DNA of 64,000 bases from GCA-2737725 sp033763995. Its GTDB lineage: Bacteria > Pseudomonadota > Alphaproteobacteria > Rhodospirillales > Rhodospirillaceae. The position numbers and the translations under genes are program-made. Location: positions 41,813-105,812 of the forward strand of contig JANRJL010000009.1 in assembly GCA_033763995.1 (NCBI GenBank), in the 5' to 3' direction. Shown one piece after another: positions 40,877 to 50,538 of the stretch. The notes beneath the pieces are model-generated. The model was given only the letters and a program-made list of their open reading frames with translations, was not told where the DNA came from and ran no database searches. How positions within the stretch are numbered: position 1 is the first letter of the stretch; each line of letters starts with the position of its first letter.

Positions 40877-43570
40877 ATGTCTGACGCCCTCACAAACTCA
40901 GAAAAGCCGACCGCCACCGCCACGTTCATCAACGTCGGCGAGCGCACCAACGTGACCGGCTCGGCCAAGTTCAAGAAGCTGATCCTCAACGGCGACTACG
41001 AGGCCGCCTTGGACGTGGCGCGCCAGCAGGTCGACAACGGCGCCCAGATCATCGACGTCAACATGGACGAGGCCATGCTCGACTCCGAGGCCGCCATGAC
41101 GCGGTTCCTGAAGTTGATCGCCTCGGAACCGGACATCAGCCGCGTGCCGATCATGATCGACAGCTCCAAGTGGAGCGTCATCGAGGCGGGGCTGAAGTGC
41201 GTGCAAGGCAAGCCCATCGTCAATTCCATCAGCATGAAGGAAGGCGAGAGCGCGTTCCTGGAGCAAGCCCGCAAGGTGCGCCGCTACGGCGCCGCCGTGG
41301 TGGTGATGGCGTTCGACGAAAAGGGCCAGGCCGACACGCGGGCGCGGAAAATCGAGATCTGCACGCGCTCCTATCGGCTGCTGGTCGATAAAATCGGCTT
41401 CCCGCCCGAGGACATCATCTTCGCTCCCAACATCTTCGCGGTGGCCACCGGCATCGAGGAGCACAACAACTACGCCGTCGACTTCATCGAGGCGACCCGC
41501 ACCATCAAGGCCACCCTGCCCCACTGTCATGTCTCCGGCGGCGTGTCGAACATCTCGTTCTCGTTCCGCGGCAACGAGCAGGTGCGCCAAGCCATGCACT
41601 CGGTGTTCCTGTACCACGCCATCAAGGCGGGCATGGACATGGGCATCGTCAACGCCGGGCAACTGACCGTTTACGAAGAGATTCCCGCCGAGTTGCGCGA
41701 GCGCGTCGAGGACGTGATCCTCAATCGCCGCCCCGACGCCACCGACCGGCTGCTGGAAATCGCCGAGAAGTACAAGGACGGCGGCACCGAGGCCAAGGGC
41801 CCCGACCTCACCTGGCGGCAATTACCGGTCAAGGAACGCCTCGGTCACGCGCTGGTGGCCGGCATCGCCGACTACGTCGACGAGGACACCGAGGCCATGC
41901 GCGCCGAGATCGCCGCGCGCGGCGGCAAGCCGCTGGAAGTGATCGAAGGCCCGTTGATGGACGGCATGAACGTCGTCGGCGACCTGTTCGGCTCGGGCAA
42001 GATGTTCCTGCCGCAAGTGGTGAAAAGCGCGCGGGTCATGAAGAAGGCCGTGGCCTACCTCGTGCCCTTCATCGAGGAAGAGAAGAAGAAAAACCCGACC
42101 AGCGCCAAGAGCGCCAACGGCAAAATCGTCATGGCCACCGTCAAGGGCGACGTGCACGACATCGGTAAGAACATCGTCGGCGTGGTCCTGCAGTGCAACA
42201 ACTACGACGTCGTCGACCTGGGCGTCATGGTCTCCTGCGCCAAGATTCTCGAGACGGCGAAGAAGGAGAAGGCCGACATCATCGGCCTCTCGGGCCTGAT
42301 CACGCCCAGCCTGGATGAGATGGTTTATATCGCCAAGGAAATGCAGCGCGAGGGCTTCAAGTTGCCGCTGCTGATCGGCGGCGCCACCACGTCGAAAGTG
42401 CACACGGCCGTGAAAATCGCGCCGGGTTACGAGAACGCGGTGATCTACGTGCCCGATGCCTCGCGCGCCGTGGGCGTGGCCGGAAACCTGCTGTCGGCCG
42501 CGAACAAAGACAAGTTCGTCGCCGACGTGCGCGTCGAATACGAGAAGGTGCGCGAAGGTCACGCCCGCAGCCAGCAGCAGAAAAAGCGCCAACCCATCGC
42601 CGACGCCCGCGCCAATAAGTTCAAGACCGACTGGGCAACGGCCAAGCCCGAGCGCCCGCGCGTTTTGGGGCTGTCGGTGTTCGAGGACTACGACCTGGCC
42701 GAGATCGCGAGCCGCATCGACTGGACGCCGTTCTTCCAAACTTGGGAACTGGCGGGCAAGTACCCGGCCATTTTGTCGGACAAGGTGGTGGGCGAAACAG
42801 CGCGCCAGCTCTACAACGACGCCCAGGCCATGCTGCAGCGCCTGATCGGCGAGAAGTGGCTGACGGCGAAGGGCGTCATCGGCTTCTGGCCCGCCAACAG
42901 CGTGAACGACGACGATATCGAGATTTATGCCGATGAGCGCCGCGACAAGGCGATCGCCACCATCCACGGCATGCGCCAGCAAATGGTGCGTGATGGCGAC
43001 CGCGCCAACATGTGCCTGGCCGATTACATCGCGCCGAAATCCACGGGCGTTGCCGACTATCTCGGCGCCTTCGCGGTGACCACCGGGCACGGCATCGACC
43101 CCCGGGTCGCGGCTTTCGAGAAGGCGCACGACGACTATGCGGCGATCCTGCTCAAGGCACTGACCGACCGGCTGGCCGAGGCCTTCGCCGAACGTCTGCA
43201 CGAGCGCGTGCGCAAGGAGTTCTGGGGTTACGCTGCCGGCGAGAAACTCAGCAACGAGCAGCTGATCGCGGAAGAGTATCGCGGCATCCGGCCCGCGCCG
43301 GGATACCCCGCCTGCCCCGACCACACCGAGAAGGCGACGATTTGGCGGCTGCTGGACGTGGAGAAGAATGCCGGCATCAAACTCACGGACTCATTTGCGA
43401 TGTGGCCCGCCGCCGCCGTGAGCGGGTTTTATATCGCGCACCCCAAGGCCGCATACTTCGGCGTGGGCAAGATCGAGCGCGACCAGGTCGAGGACCTGGC
43501 CCGCCGCAAGGGCAAGACCCAGGCCGATATGGAACGCTGGCTCGCGCCGAACTTGAACTACGACGCGTAA
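40877..43570 (+). CDS. metH: Methionine synthase, folate, cobalamin and activation domains (split MetH, second gene)
   Basis: An 897-residue protein with the pterin domain (FINVGERTNVTGSAKFKKLI), cobalamin cap (EVIEGPLMDGMNVVGDLFGSGKMFLPQVV cut here into two), B12-binding fold with the lower-ligand motif KGDVHDIGKNI, IGGATTSKVHTA, and the S-adenosylmethionine activation domain (GIRPAPGYPACPDH). Together with the preceding gene it makes a complete B12-dependent methionine synthase. ATG 40877 is the first start clear of the REP element. Confidence 0.93.
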   Translation: MSDALTNSEKPTATATFINVGERTNVTGSAKFKKLILNGDYEAALDVARQQVDNGAQIIDVNMDEAMLDSEAAMTRFLKLIASEPDISRVPIMIDSSKWSVIEAGLKCVQGKPIVNSISMKEGESAFLEQARKVRRYGAAVVVMAFDEKGQADTRARKIEICTRSYRLLVDKIGFPPEDIIFAPNIFAVATGIEEHNNYAVDFIEATRTIKATLPHCHVSGGVSNISFSFRGNEQVRQAMHSVFLYHAIKAGMDMGIVNAGQLTVYEEIPAELRERVEDVILNRRPDATDRLLEIAEKYKDGGTEAKGPDLTWRQLPVKERLGHALVAGIADYVDEDTEAMRAEIAARGGKPLEVIEGPLMDGMNVVGDLFGSGKMFLPQVVKSARVMKKAVAYLVPFIEEEKKKNPTSAKSANGKIVMATVKGDVHDIGKNIVGVVLQCNNYDVVDLGVMVSCAKILETAKKEKADIIGLSGLITPSLDEMVYIAKEMQREGFKLPLLIGGATTSKVHTAVKIAPGYENAVIYVPDASRAVGVAGNLLSAANKDKFVADVRVEYEKVREGHARSQQQKKRQPIADARANKFKTDWATAKPERPRVLGLSVFEDYDLAEIASRIDWTPFFQTWELAGKYPAILSDKVVGETARQLYNDAQAMLQRLIGEKWLTAKGVIGFWPANSVNDDDIEIYADERRDKAIATIHGMRQQMVRDGDRANMCLADYIAPKSTGVADYLGAFAVTTGHGIDPRVAAFEKAHDDYAAILLKALTDRLAEAFAERLHERVRKEFWGYAAGEKLSNEQLIAEEYRGIRPAPGYPACPDHTEKATIWRLLDVEKNAGIKLTDSFAMWPAAAVSGFYIAHPKAAYFGVGKIERDQVEDLARRKGKTQADMERWLAPNLNYDA

Positions 43571-43579
43571 TTTCGGCCG

Positions 43580-43655
43580 CTAGCGTCCCGATTCAGAAGT
43601 CCGCATTTCGGACTCGCGGCGAGAATGATGCGGACTTCTGAACCGCCACACTACG
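43580..43655. repeat. HP hairpin element 1
   Basis: TTCAGAAGTCCGCAT (43592-43606) pairs perfectly with 43628-43642; the loop is 21 nt. The left flank CTAGCGTCCCGATTC matches the flank of HP elements 2 and 4 (CTAGTG...GATTC). The outer stem is degenerate here. It lies between metH and the flavoprotein gene, both converging on it. Confidence 0.7.
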
Positions 43656-45198
43656 CCGTGCCGTTTTTCAGCTTGATGATGCGTTGCCCCAACAGCCGCC
43701 CGAAGGTGAGCGACGGCGTGACCATGGCGCCGTTGGTATAGGCGTTACCCGACGTGGCCCCCGCGCCGAGCACTTCGCCCGCCGCGTAAAGATTGGCGAT
43801 CGGCGAGCCGTCGGGGCGGATCACGCGCAAGCCGCCGTCGACCGCGATGCCGGCGAAAGAAATCACCGTCCAGCCCGTGAAGCGCACGGCGTAGAACGGC
43901 CCCTTGGCCAGGGGCACGGGTCGATGCGCCTTGCCCTTGGGGTCGGTGGCGCCCGAGGCCAGTGCCGCGTTGTAGGCCGCGACGGATTGGCTGAGCCCGC
44001 GCGGATCAACGCCCGCCTTCACCGCCAGCGCTTCGATGGTGTCGGCCTTGGCGAACATCGGATGCGTGCCGAAGGCCTCCATGAAGCGGTCGCGCTTCCA
44101 GCTCATGAAGGGCGGGGCCTTGTCGATCATCTCCTGGTCGGCGACCACCCACATGCGATGGCCGGGCTGGCGCGCCAGCGCGTGTTCGCGCCGGTCGACG
44201 CTGGTTTCATCCTCGCGCATGAAACGTTCGCCGCGCGCGTTCACATAAATCTCCCACGGCGGGCGACGCTCGGGGTCGCTTTGGAAACCGCCTTGTTGCT
44301 CGCTCGGGAAATTGTCGTCGGCCAGAAGCGTCCCGAACAGCGGATTGTAATGCTCGCCGCCGCGCACGTAGCCGCCTGCCCCAAGGCCCAGCAGGATGCC
44401 CTGGCCTTGGCTGTAGGGATAAGCGATTTGGGTGGTGAGCCGCGTGCCGTGCAGATCCTCGAACATGCGCGGGTTCGATGCACAGCCGCCGGCGGTGATG
44501 ACGACGTTGCGCGCCATGAAGTCTTGCTTCACGCCGGCGTCGTCCTCGCAGGTGACGCCGATGACCGCGCCCTTGGCATCTTGAATCAAATCCACCGCGC
44601 CCGTGCTGAGCGCCGTGACGATCTTGCCCGCCTTCACGCGCGCCTCGAACAGCGGCTCCATGATGGCGAAGATCGACTTGCCGCCGTTCTCGCCCCATTG
44701 ATAGCGCCGCGTGGTGAAAGGCTCGTGGCCGCCGCCCAGCACCGGGTGACCGTCGCGCACCTTGAAGCCGTTGGCCGCGAGCCAATTCAGCGTGTCGCCG
44801 GCGTTGTCGACGAACAGGCGCGTGAGCGCCGGATCGGCGGTGAAGTTGTTGATGCGCATGTTGTCGGCGTAGTGCGCGTCGGGGCTGTCCTCGATGCCCG
44901 CGGCCTTCTGATAGACCGTGCGCGACGCCGCCATTTGGCCGGTGGAGCGGTCCAGCGTGCCGCCCAGCACCGGGGCCTTGTCGACCACCAGCACCTTGGC
45001 GCCGCGATCGGCCGCGAACATCGCCGTCGGCATCCCGGCCGTGCCGCCGCCGATGACGATGACATCATAGGTGGTCGCCGCTTCGGCGCGACGCCAGAGC
45101 GGCAGGACGCTGGCCGCCGTGAGGCCGCCAAGGCCCCCGAGCAAACGACGCTTGCTTGACGACATCACGCCACTGCCATCGCGATATTTATCAGCCAT
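43651..45198 (-). CDS. Exported FAD-binding oxidoreductase (fumarate reductase/ketosteroid dehydrogenase-like)
   Basis: A 515-residue flavoprotein. A Tat signal (SSKRRLLGGLGGLTAASVLP) leads to the dinucleotide-binding loop VIVIGGGTAGMPTAMFAADR, then the flavoprotein-2 domain with VITAGGCASNPRMFEDL and a C-terminal FAD loop NLYAAGEVLGAGATSGNAYT. No haem-binding CxxCH is present, so electrons must come from another carrier. GAGGAGGG lies five bases before the ATG at 45198. Substrate unknown; related proteins reduce or oxidise carbon-carbon double bonds. Confidence 0.85.
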   Translation of the reverse strand: MADKYRDGSGVMSSSKRRLLGGLGGLTAASVLPLWRRAEAATTYDVIVIGGGTAGMPTAMFAADRGAKVLVVDKAPVLGGTLDRSTGQMAASRTVYQKAAGIEDSPDAHYADNMRINNFTADPALTRLFVDNAGDTLNWLAANGFKVRDGHPVLGGGHEPFTTRRYQWGENGGKSIFAIMEPLFEARVKAGKIVTALSTGAVDLIQDAKGAVIGVTCEDDAGVKQDFMARNVVITAGGCASNPRMFEDLHGTRLTTQIAYPYSQGQGILLGLGAGGYVRGGEHYNPLFGTLLADDNFPSEQQGGFQSDPERRPPWEIYVNARGERFMREDETSVDRREHALARQPGHRMWVVADQEMIDKAPPFMSWKRDRFMEAFGTHPMFAKADTIEALAVKAGVDPRGLSQSVAAYNAALASGATDPKGKAHRPVPLAKGPFYAVRFTGWTVISFAGIAVDGGLRVIRPDGSPIANLYAAGEVLGAGATSGNAYTNGAMVTPSLTFGRLLGQRIIKLKNGTA

Positions 45199-45379
45199 TT
45201 TTCCCTCCTCAGAAACGAACACCACATCGCCAACGACGCGGATACGACGATCCGAGGAAACCATAGCCGAAAGCAACGGTCGCCTCACAATCACAAATCC
45301 TGTTTTCCGGGCCGCTTCCCTGCGATGTTTGCACAACGAGCGCTCGGCAGGTCGCGCTTCAAACCCGTTGATCGCGTTT

Positions 45380-46057
45380 TCACGTCCAATACAGCGAGAA
45401 CAGTCCACCCGCCGTCACCAACGCGCCGGCGGCGGCGCTCAATGTCGCGACGGCGAAGCGCCCCCACGGCCCGAGAACGCTGGAAAAGCGCTTCTCGATC
45501 AGAAATTTGATCAGCGGTCCCGAGGCGGCGCCGATGACCAGTCCCGCCGCCAGCATGGGCCAGCCCACCAGGGCGGTCGACACGGCGAACAACCCCACCG
45601 CCAACCCCAACAGGCCGCCCAGCAGAAATGCCGTCAACGCCAAGGGCGCCTGGTTCAAGACAAGCCGGAGAACACGACCCACGCGCCACACGGCCACGGA
45701 ACGACCCACGTGGGATAACGGATCGGCGACCCGGCGCGCGGCGGCGTCCTTCGCGGCGGCAAGGCCGTTCGGCCGGTCGATAAAATCCGCTTCGGCGACC
45801 ACCGCCAAGACGCTGTAGGCGCTGCGCACCGCTCCGGCACGCCCGATGCACAGCAACGACTTGGTCAAGGCATCGGCGGCGATGAAAACTTGCAAGTCGC
45901 CCAAATGCGCGCGCGTCAGCCACCACGCCGAGCTGCCCGGCAGCTCGTCTTCCCAAATGAGATCGGCCCGAAGATCGACCGCCGCGTCGACCCGCGGCAG
46001 CGGCGGTGGGACATCGCGGTCTTTCGCGAGTTCCGCAGGTTCGGGCGTTGGCTCCAC
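45380..46057 (-). CDS. Membrane protein of unknown function
   Basis: A 225-residue protein with a soluble acidic N-terminal half and two or three hydrophobic segments near residues 135-215 (ALTAFLLGGLLGLAVGLFAV, LAAGLVIGAASGPLI, VATLSAAAGALVTAGGLFSL). No family recognised. It starts at a GTG with GGAG five bases upstream. It follows the histidine kinase on the same strand by 59 bp and may be co-transcribed. Confidence 0.65.
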   Translation of the reverse strand: MEPTPEPAELAKDRDVPPPLPRVDAAVDLRADLIWEDELPGSSAWWLTRAHLGDLQVFIAADALTKSLLCIGRAGAVRSAYSVLAVVAEADFIDRPNGLAAAKDAAARRVADPLSHVGRSVAVWRVGRVLRLVLNQAPLALTAFLLGGLLGLAVGLFAVSTALVGWPMLAAGLVIGAASGPLIKFLIEKRFSSVLGPWGRFAVATLSAAAGALVTAGGLFSLYWT

Positions 46058-46116
46058 GGATGCTCCGTTCCCTTGCGCACAACTAAATTCGGGCCGTGCC
46101 GGCGCGGCGACGACGT

Positions 46117-48120
46117 CTATGTGCGGCGCGGGATGGTAAACCGAAAGACCGAGCCTTGTCCCGGGGTTGAATCGACGCTGAGCGTGCCGCCGTGGCGCTC
46201 AACGATGTCGCGGCAGAGGAACAAGCCCAGCCCCGTGCCCCGCTCGCCCTGCGTGCCGCTGCGCGAGGCCTGGCGGCCAAAGCTGAACAGTTGCGCGATG
46301 GTGTCCGCGCTCATACCGATGCCGCTGTCGGCCACGCTCACCGCGACAGCGGCGCGACCGTCGTCGAGAGTCGCGGCACCGGCCGACACGTCGACATGCC
46401 CGCCGATGGGCGTGAACTTGATGGCGTTGGAGAGCAAATTGCGCACCACGATGCGCAGCATCGACTCATCGGCCTCGCAGGCGAGGTCGCCGATGCCGTT
46501 AGCCACGGCGATTTTCTTCTCGCTCGCCATGGTCTTGAGGGGAAACACGCTCGCGTCCACCAAGGCCCGCAGATCGACCGTCTCCCGGCGCAGCGCGGAC
46601 GACCGCATCTGAACGGCGGCCCATGCCAGCAGGTTGTCCAGCAAATCGTTCACGCTGGCGGCCGCGTTATAGACCATGTCGGCGTATTCGACGAGTTTCT
46701 CGGGCGGCATCGTCTTGGCTCTGGCGGCCAGCAGCCCGGCGAAGCCCAGAACGCTGTTGAAGGGCCCCTTCAAGTCGTGGGCGATGATCGAGAACAGCTT
46801 GTCTTTCTGGAAATTGAGCGCCGTGAGTTCCTTCGACTTCTGCAGCAAGGCCTCGTCGGTGATGTGGCGCTGCGTGACGTCGATGACGGTCATCAAGAAC
46901 GCCGGACGGCCTTCCCAATCCACCATCCGCCCCACCGCGTCGATCCAGATCGCATGGCCCGACACGGTGTTGATCGAACTGCGCCGCATGATGCCGTCGA
47001 GCCGCCCGGACAGGGCTTGGCTCCAGAAGAATTCGGTGTCGGCTTTCTGCCCCCGGGGCAACAGGCGGCGAATATCGTCGATGGCCGTCACTTCCTCGGC
47101 GGAGCTCAAACCGATCATCTCGGCGAAGGCGCGATTGGCGAACAACGCCTTGTCGCGGCTCAACACGAGGATTCCTTGCAAAGAGCTTTCCACCAGTTCG
47201 CGGAACTTGGTCTCGCTGCGCTTGAGGGCGGCGGTTTGAGCTTCCAGCGCCTCGTTCGCGGCCTTCAACTGGCGTTCGCGGGTCTTGGCGTCGGTGATGT
47301 CCTGGACCGTGCCGATGAAACGCTCGAGCTTACCGCGCGGACCGAAGATCGGCTGCCCGATTTCACGGATATGGCGGCTCGCGGCGAAGCGGGTTGCCAG
47401 GCCGTATTCAATCTCATAGGGCGTGCCCGTCGCCAACGCCTGCTGAATGGCCGTTCGATAGGCCGATTGCGTCACCGGCTCCACCGCGTTGGCCAAGGCC
47501 GTGGGGTGCGGAAAGCGCACGACAAACGCCTCGGGCGTCATGTCGTGAATGCGCGCGAGTTGATCGGAACAGTACGTGACGCGGTTGCCGTCGGCGCTCC
47601 ATACCCAATGGCCGACGTGCGTGAGCTCGGCGGCAAGCCCCAGCATGTCGTATTGATCTTGCAGCGCCTTGATCGTGCCGTAGGCCTCGCTGACGTCGGT
47701 GAGGACACCGACGAGCGCCACCACCTTGCCGGACGCGTCGGTGTCCGGCTGGCATTTCACGATAACGTGCCGAACGCCCCCATCGGGCCTGAGAATACGC
47801 GCGTCGAATTCGACGGGGGCGAGCGTCGCGATGGCGCGATCCATCTGCGCCGTGGCGTGATCGCGATCATCGGGGTGAATCACCTCGATACTGGAGTGGT
47901 AGTCCAGCGCGAGAGTCGCGGGTTCAAGACCGGCAATGCGATAGACTTGATCCGACCACGTCACCGTATCGGTCAGGAGGTTCCATGACCAATGCCCCAT
48001 GTTGCCGACGGATTCGGCAAGGGAGAGCAATCGGGCGTCGCCGACACTTGTGCCGGCGCGGGGCTCGTTCAGACTCAAGGGCAACGCGGTCCCAACCGAG
48101 GTGAAATCAGTTTTCGGCAC
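46117..48120 (-). CDS. Soluble multi-PAS histidine kinase
   Basis: A 667-residue sensor kinase with no membrane segment. Three PAS domains are visible (about 35-145, 155-270 with its PAC part HIREIGQPIFGPRGKLERFI, and 290-410), then a coiled linker, the phospho-acceptor box FSIIAHDLKGPFNS, and the ATPase with N box NLLSNAIKFTP, G1 DSGIGMS and G2 GTGLGLFLC. The signal is cytosolic, perhaps redox or small molecule. No response regulator is adjacent; the PleD-like protein at 50877 is a possible but unproven partner. Starts at GTG. Confidence 0.9.
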   Translation of the reverse strand: MPKTDFTSVGTALPLSLNEPRAGTSVGDARLLSLAESVGNMGHWSWNLLTDTVTWSDQVYRIAGLEPATLALDYHSSIEVIHPDDRDHATAQMDRAIATLAPVEFDARILRPDGGVRHVIVKCQPDTDASGKVVALVGVLTDVSEAYGTIKALQDQYDMLGLAAELTHVGHWVWSADGNRVTYCSDQLARIHDMTPEAFVVRFPHPTALANAVEPVTQSAYRTAIQQALATGTPYEIEYGLATRFAASRHIREIGQPIFGPRGKLERFIGTVQDITDAKTRERQLKAANEALEAQTAALKRSETKFRELVESSLQGILVLSRDKALFANRAFAEMIGLSSAEEVTAIDDIRRLLPRGQKADTEFFWSQALSGRLDGIMRRSSINTVSGHAIWIDAVGRMVDWEGRPAFLMTVIDVTQRHITDEALLQKSKELTALNFQKDKLFSIIAHDLKGPFNSVLGFAGLLAARAKTMPPEKLVEYADMVYNAAASVNDLLDNLLAWAAVQMRSSALRRETVDLRALVDASVFPLKTMASEKKIAVANGIGDLACEADESMLRIVVRNLLSNAIKFTPIGGHVDVSAGAATLDDGRAAVAVSVADSGIGMSADTIAQLFSFGRQASRSGTQGERGTGLGLFLCRDIVERHGGTLSVDSTPGQGSVFRFTIPRRT

Positions 48121-48358
48121 GGTCGCTTTCTATGGTTTTTAGTCGCTACGACTATAGATTTGCGCCTTCCGGCTGACAAGGACAATGGGATGACGAACGG
48201 CTAAAATGCTCGGCGCCAGGCCCGCGAAGCTTGGGGGCCGGCAGCTTGCACCCCCAGGAGAGACCTGTTACAACGCCGCGCTCTTCGGGGTCCCGCAAGC
48301 CAAAACGCACCTCCTACGTTGATAAAATTGGCTTTTTATGGGGCCCCGCCGCGCCCGC

Positions 48359-48435
48359 GGGGGCGTAGTTCAGTTGGTTAGAACGTCGGCCTGTCACGCC
48401 GAAGGTCGCGGGTTCGAGTCCCGTCGCTCCCGCCA
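48359..48435 (+). tRNA. tRNA-Asp (GTC)
   Basis: Acceptor GGGGGCG (48359-48365) with CGCTCCC (48425-48431, one G-U), D arm GTTC/GAAC, anticodon stem TCGGC/GCCGA with loop CTGTCAC giving anticodon GTC, T arm GCGGG-TTCGAGT-CCCGT, discriminator G and encoded CCA (48433-48435). The SDR-rich region begins about 115 bp downstream; no second copy of the tRNA end was found in the window. Confidence 0.96.
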
Positions 48436-48549
48436 CTTTTTTTGGCCTGCGCCTCTCCATCAAACCCATCCAGCCCGACTTTGACCCGCGCAGCGGCCTT
48501 GTCTAGCTTGCGACGAATATCTGCAGTGGCGGGCAAGGGAGTTTGCACT

Positions 48550-49335
48550 TTGCGGCTTTTCATGGGTTTTTTCTGTGCAGTCCTGCTGGGACCCGCGGTT
48601 TGGGCAGCCGATCAGCCGGTCGTGCTGGTGGCCGGCGCGACCGGGGAAACCGGAATTCATATCGTCCGCGCCTTGGCTGAAAAGGGCTTCGCGGTGCGCG
48701 GTCTGGTGCGCGATCCGGCAAAAGCACAAGAGCAAAACGGCGATTTGGCGGAGTGGGTCACGGGAAACGTCCGCGAACCGGCCTCGCTCGGCGCGGCGAT
48801 GCACGGCGCGACCTACGTGATCTCGGCCATCGGCTCGCGTGAACGAGATGGCCCCAACAACTTCGAGAACATCGACTGGCTGGGCAACCGCAACTTGATC
48901 GACGCGGCCAAGGCCGCAGGCGTCAAGCGCGTGGTGTTGATCACCTCGGGTTCGGCGGGCGTGGAGGGCGCGGACCCAAAAGCACAAATGTTCACCGGGC
49001 GCTTCTGGAAGGGCAAGGCTGAGAACTATTTGCGGGCCAGCGGAATCGACTACACCATCATCGCGCCGGGCGGCTTGCGCAACTTCAAGGGCGGCGAGAA
49101 AGGAGTGCTGCTGCGCCCTCGCGTGCAATACACCGTGGGCACCGTGGCGCGGCCCGACGTGGCCGCCGTGACGGCGGAATGCGTGACCAACCCCGCCTGC
49201 GGCGACAAGACCCTGACCATCATCAATACCGACGCGGCCAAGCCCGGCGCGTGGCTTGAGACTTTGGCTGCGTTGCCCATCGACACACTGGAAACCGGCC
49301 GCGGCGGCCAAAAAGCCGACCGCATTGAGGAGTAA
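48550..49335 (+). CDS. Exported NmrA-like SDR protein A
   Basis: A 261-residue atypical short-chain dehydrogenase fold. A Sec signal (LFMGFFCAVLLGPAVWA) is followed by the nucleotide loop GATGETG (29-35), VRGLVRDPAK for cofactor phosphate, NRNLIDAAKAAGVKRVV and the conserved YTIIAPGGLRNF. No YxxxK catalytic pair is seen, as in NmrA-like proteins. TTG 48550 is chosen because AAGGGAG lies eight bases before it; ATG 48562 is too far away. The thiolase gene begins seven bp after its stop. One of seven similar genes in the region; substrate unknown. Confidence 0.82.
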   Translation: MRLFMGFFCAVLLGPAVWAADQPVVLVAGATGETGIHIVRALAEKGFAVRGLVRDPAKAQEQNGDLAEWVTGNVREPASLGAAMHGATYVISAIGSRERDGPNNFENIDWLGNRNLIDAAKAAGVKRVVLITSGSAGVEGADPKAQMFTGRFWKGKAENYLRASGIDYTIIAPGGLRNFKGGEKGVLLRPRVQYTVGTVARPDVAAVTAECVTNPACGDKTLTIINTDAAKPGAWLETLAALPIDTLETGRGGQKADRIEE

Positions 49336-49341
49336 ACCCCC

Positions 49342-50538
49342 ATGATCCGTGACGCGACCCGTGAAGTTGTATTCGTCTCCGGCGTGCGCACCGCCATCGG
49401 CACCTTCGGCGGCGCCTTGAAAGAGTTCGCCCCCACCACGCTGGCCGCGATGTGCGTCAAGGAAGCACTCAACCGCGCCCGAGTTGATGCGGCCGATGTC
49501 GGCAGTTGCGTCTTCGGCAACGTCATCCACAGCGAAGCCAAGGACATGTACATGGCGCGCGTGGCCGCCATCAACGGCGGCTTGCCCATCACCACGCCCG
49601 CGCTGACCGTGAACCGCTTGTGTGGATCGGGCTTGCAAGCGGTCGTATCGGCCGCGCAGCAAATTTTGCTGGGCGATGCCGACCTCGCCGTGGCCGGCGG
49701 CGCCGAGAGCATGAGCCGCGCGCCCTACACGGTGCCGGCCGAGCGCTGGGGCCAGAAGATGGGCGATGCCAAGGTGCTCGACATGATGCTGGGCGCCCTT
49801 CACGACCCCTTCGGTCATGGTCACATGGGCGTCACCGCCGAAAACGTAGCAGCCAAATGGAAAATCACCCGCGACGAGCAAGATGCCTATGCCGTGGAAA
49901 GCCATCGCCGCGGCGCTGTTGCGCGCGCGGCGGGCCATTTCAAGGATCAAATCTTGCCGATCGAAAGCGAGGGCAAGAAGGGCAAGGTTGTGTTCGACCG
50001 CGATGAGCACATCCGCGAGGATGCCACGCCCGAAAGCCTGCGCGGCCTGAAGCCAGTCTTCAAGAAAGACGGCTCGGTGACGGCCGGCAATGCCTCGGGT
50101 TTGAACGACGGCGCGGCGGCATTGGTCATGGCCGACGCGAAGACGGCTGCCGCCAAGGGTCTGAAGCCCCTCGCCCGCTTGGTGGCATATGGCCACGCGG
50201 CCGTGGAACCCAGCGAGATGGGGATTGGTCCGGTTCCCGCCGTGGCCAACGTCATGCGCCGCGCCGGCCTCAAGGTCGCCGACATGGACGTGATCGAATC
50301 CAACGAAGCCTTTGCCGCCCAGGCGTTGGCCGTGGCCAAGGACCTGGGCTTTGCACCCGAAAAGACCAATCCCAATGGCGGCGCCATCGCGCTGGGCCAT
50401 CCCATCGGCGCCACGGGCGCGATTCTGACCGTGAAGACGATTTACGAGCTGAAACGAATCAACAAACGCTACGGCCTCGTCACCATGTGCATCGGCGGCG
50501 GCCAAGGCATCGCGGCGGTGATCGAGAATCTCAGTTAG
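49342..50538 (+). CDS. Acetyl-CoA C-acyltransferase (thiolase)
   Basis: A 398-residue thiolase with all catalytic parts: nucleophile cysteine in LTVNRLCGSGLQAV near residue 92, ESNEAFAAQALAVAKDLG, GGAIALGHPIGATGA with the histidine, and the C-terminal CIGGGQGIAAV. It could act in biosynthesis (acetoacetyl-CoA, PHB) or in fatty-acid breakdown; the sequence does not decide. It shares an operon with SDR A. Its stop overlaps that of gdx by eight bases. Confidence 0.92.
   Translation: MIRDATREVVFVSGVRTAIGTFGGALKEFAPTTLAAMCVKEALNRARVDAADVGSCVFGNVIHSEAKDMYMARVAAINGGLPITTPALTVNRLCGSGLQAVVSAAQQILLGDADLAVAGGAESMSRAPYTVPAERWGQKMGDAKVLDMMLGALHDPFGHGHMGVTAENVAAKWKITRDEQDAYAVESHRRGAVARAAGHFKDQILPIESEGKKGKVVFDRDEHIREDATPESLRGLKPVFKKDGSVTAGNASGLNDGAAALVMADAKTAAAKGLKPLARLVAYGHAAVEPSEMGIGPVPAVANVMRRAGLKVADMDVIESNEAFAAQALAVAKDLGFAPEKTNPNGGAIALGHPIGATGAILTVKTIYELKRINKRYGLVTMCIGGGQGIAAVIENLS

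Noticed and set aside
48425..48435. tRNA-Asp 3' end as attachment site for an SDR island
   Set aside because: No second copy of the tRNA end and no integrase were found in the window, so an island boundary cannot be supported.
48460..50505. A 681-codon open frame on the minus strand across SDR A and thiolase
   Set aside because: It is antisense to two clearly conserved genes; its composition (His, Gly, Arg, Ala) is that of a high-GC shadow frame and it has no domain.
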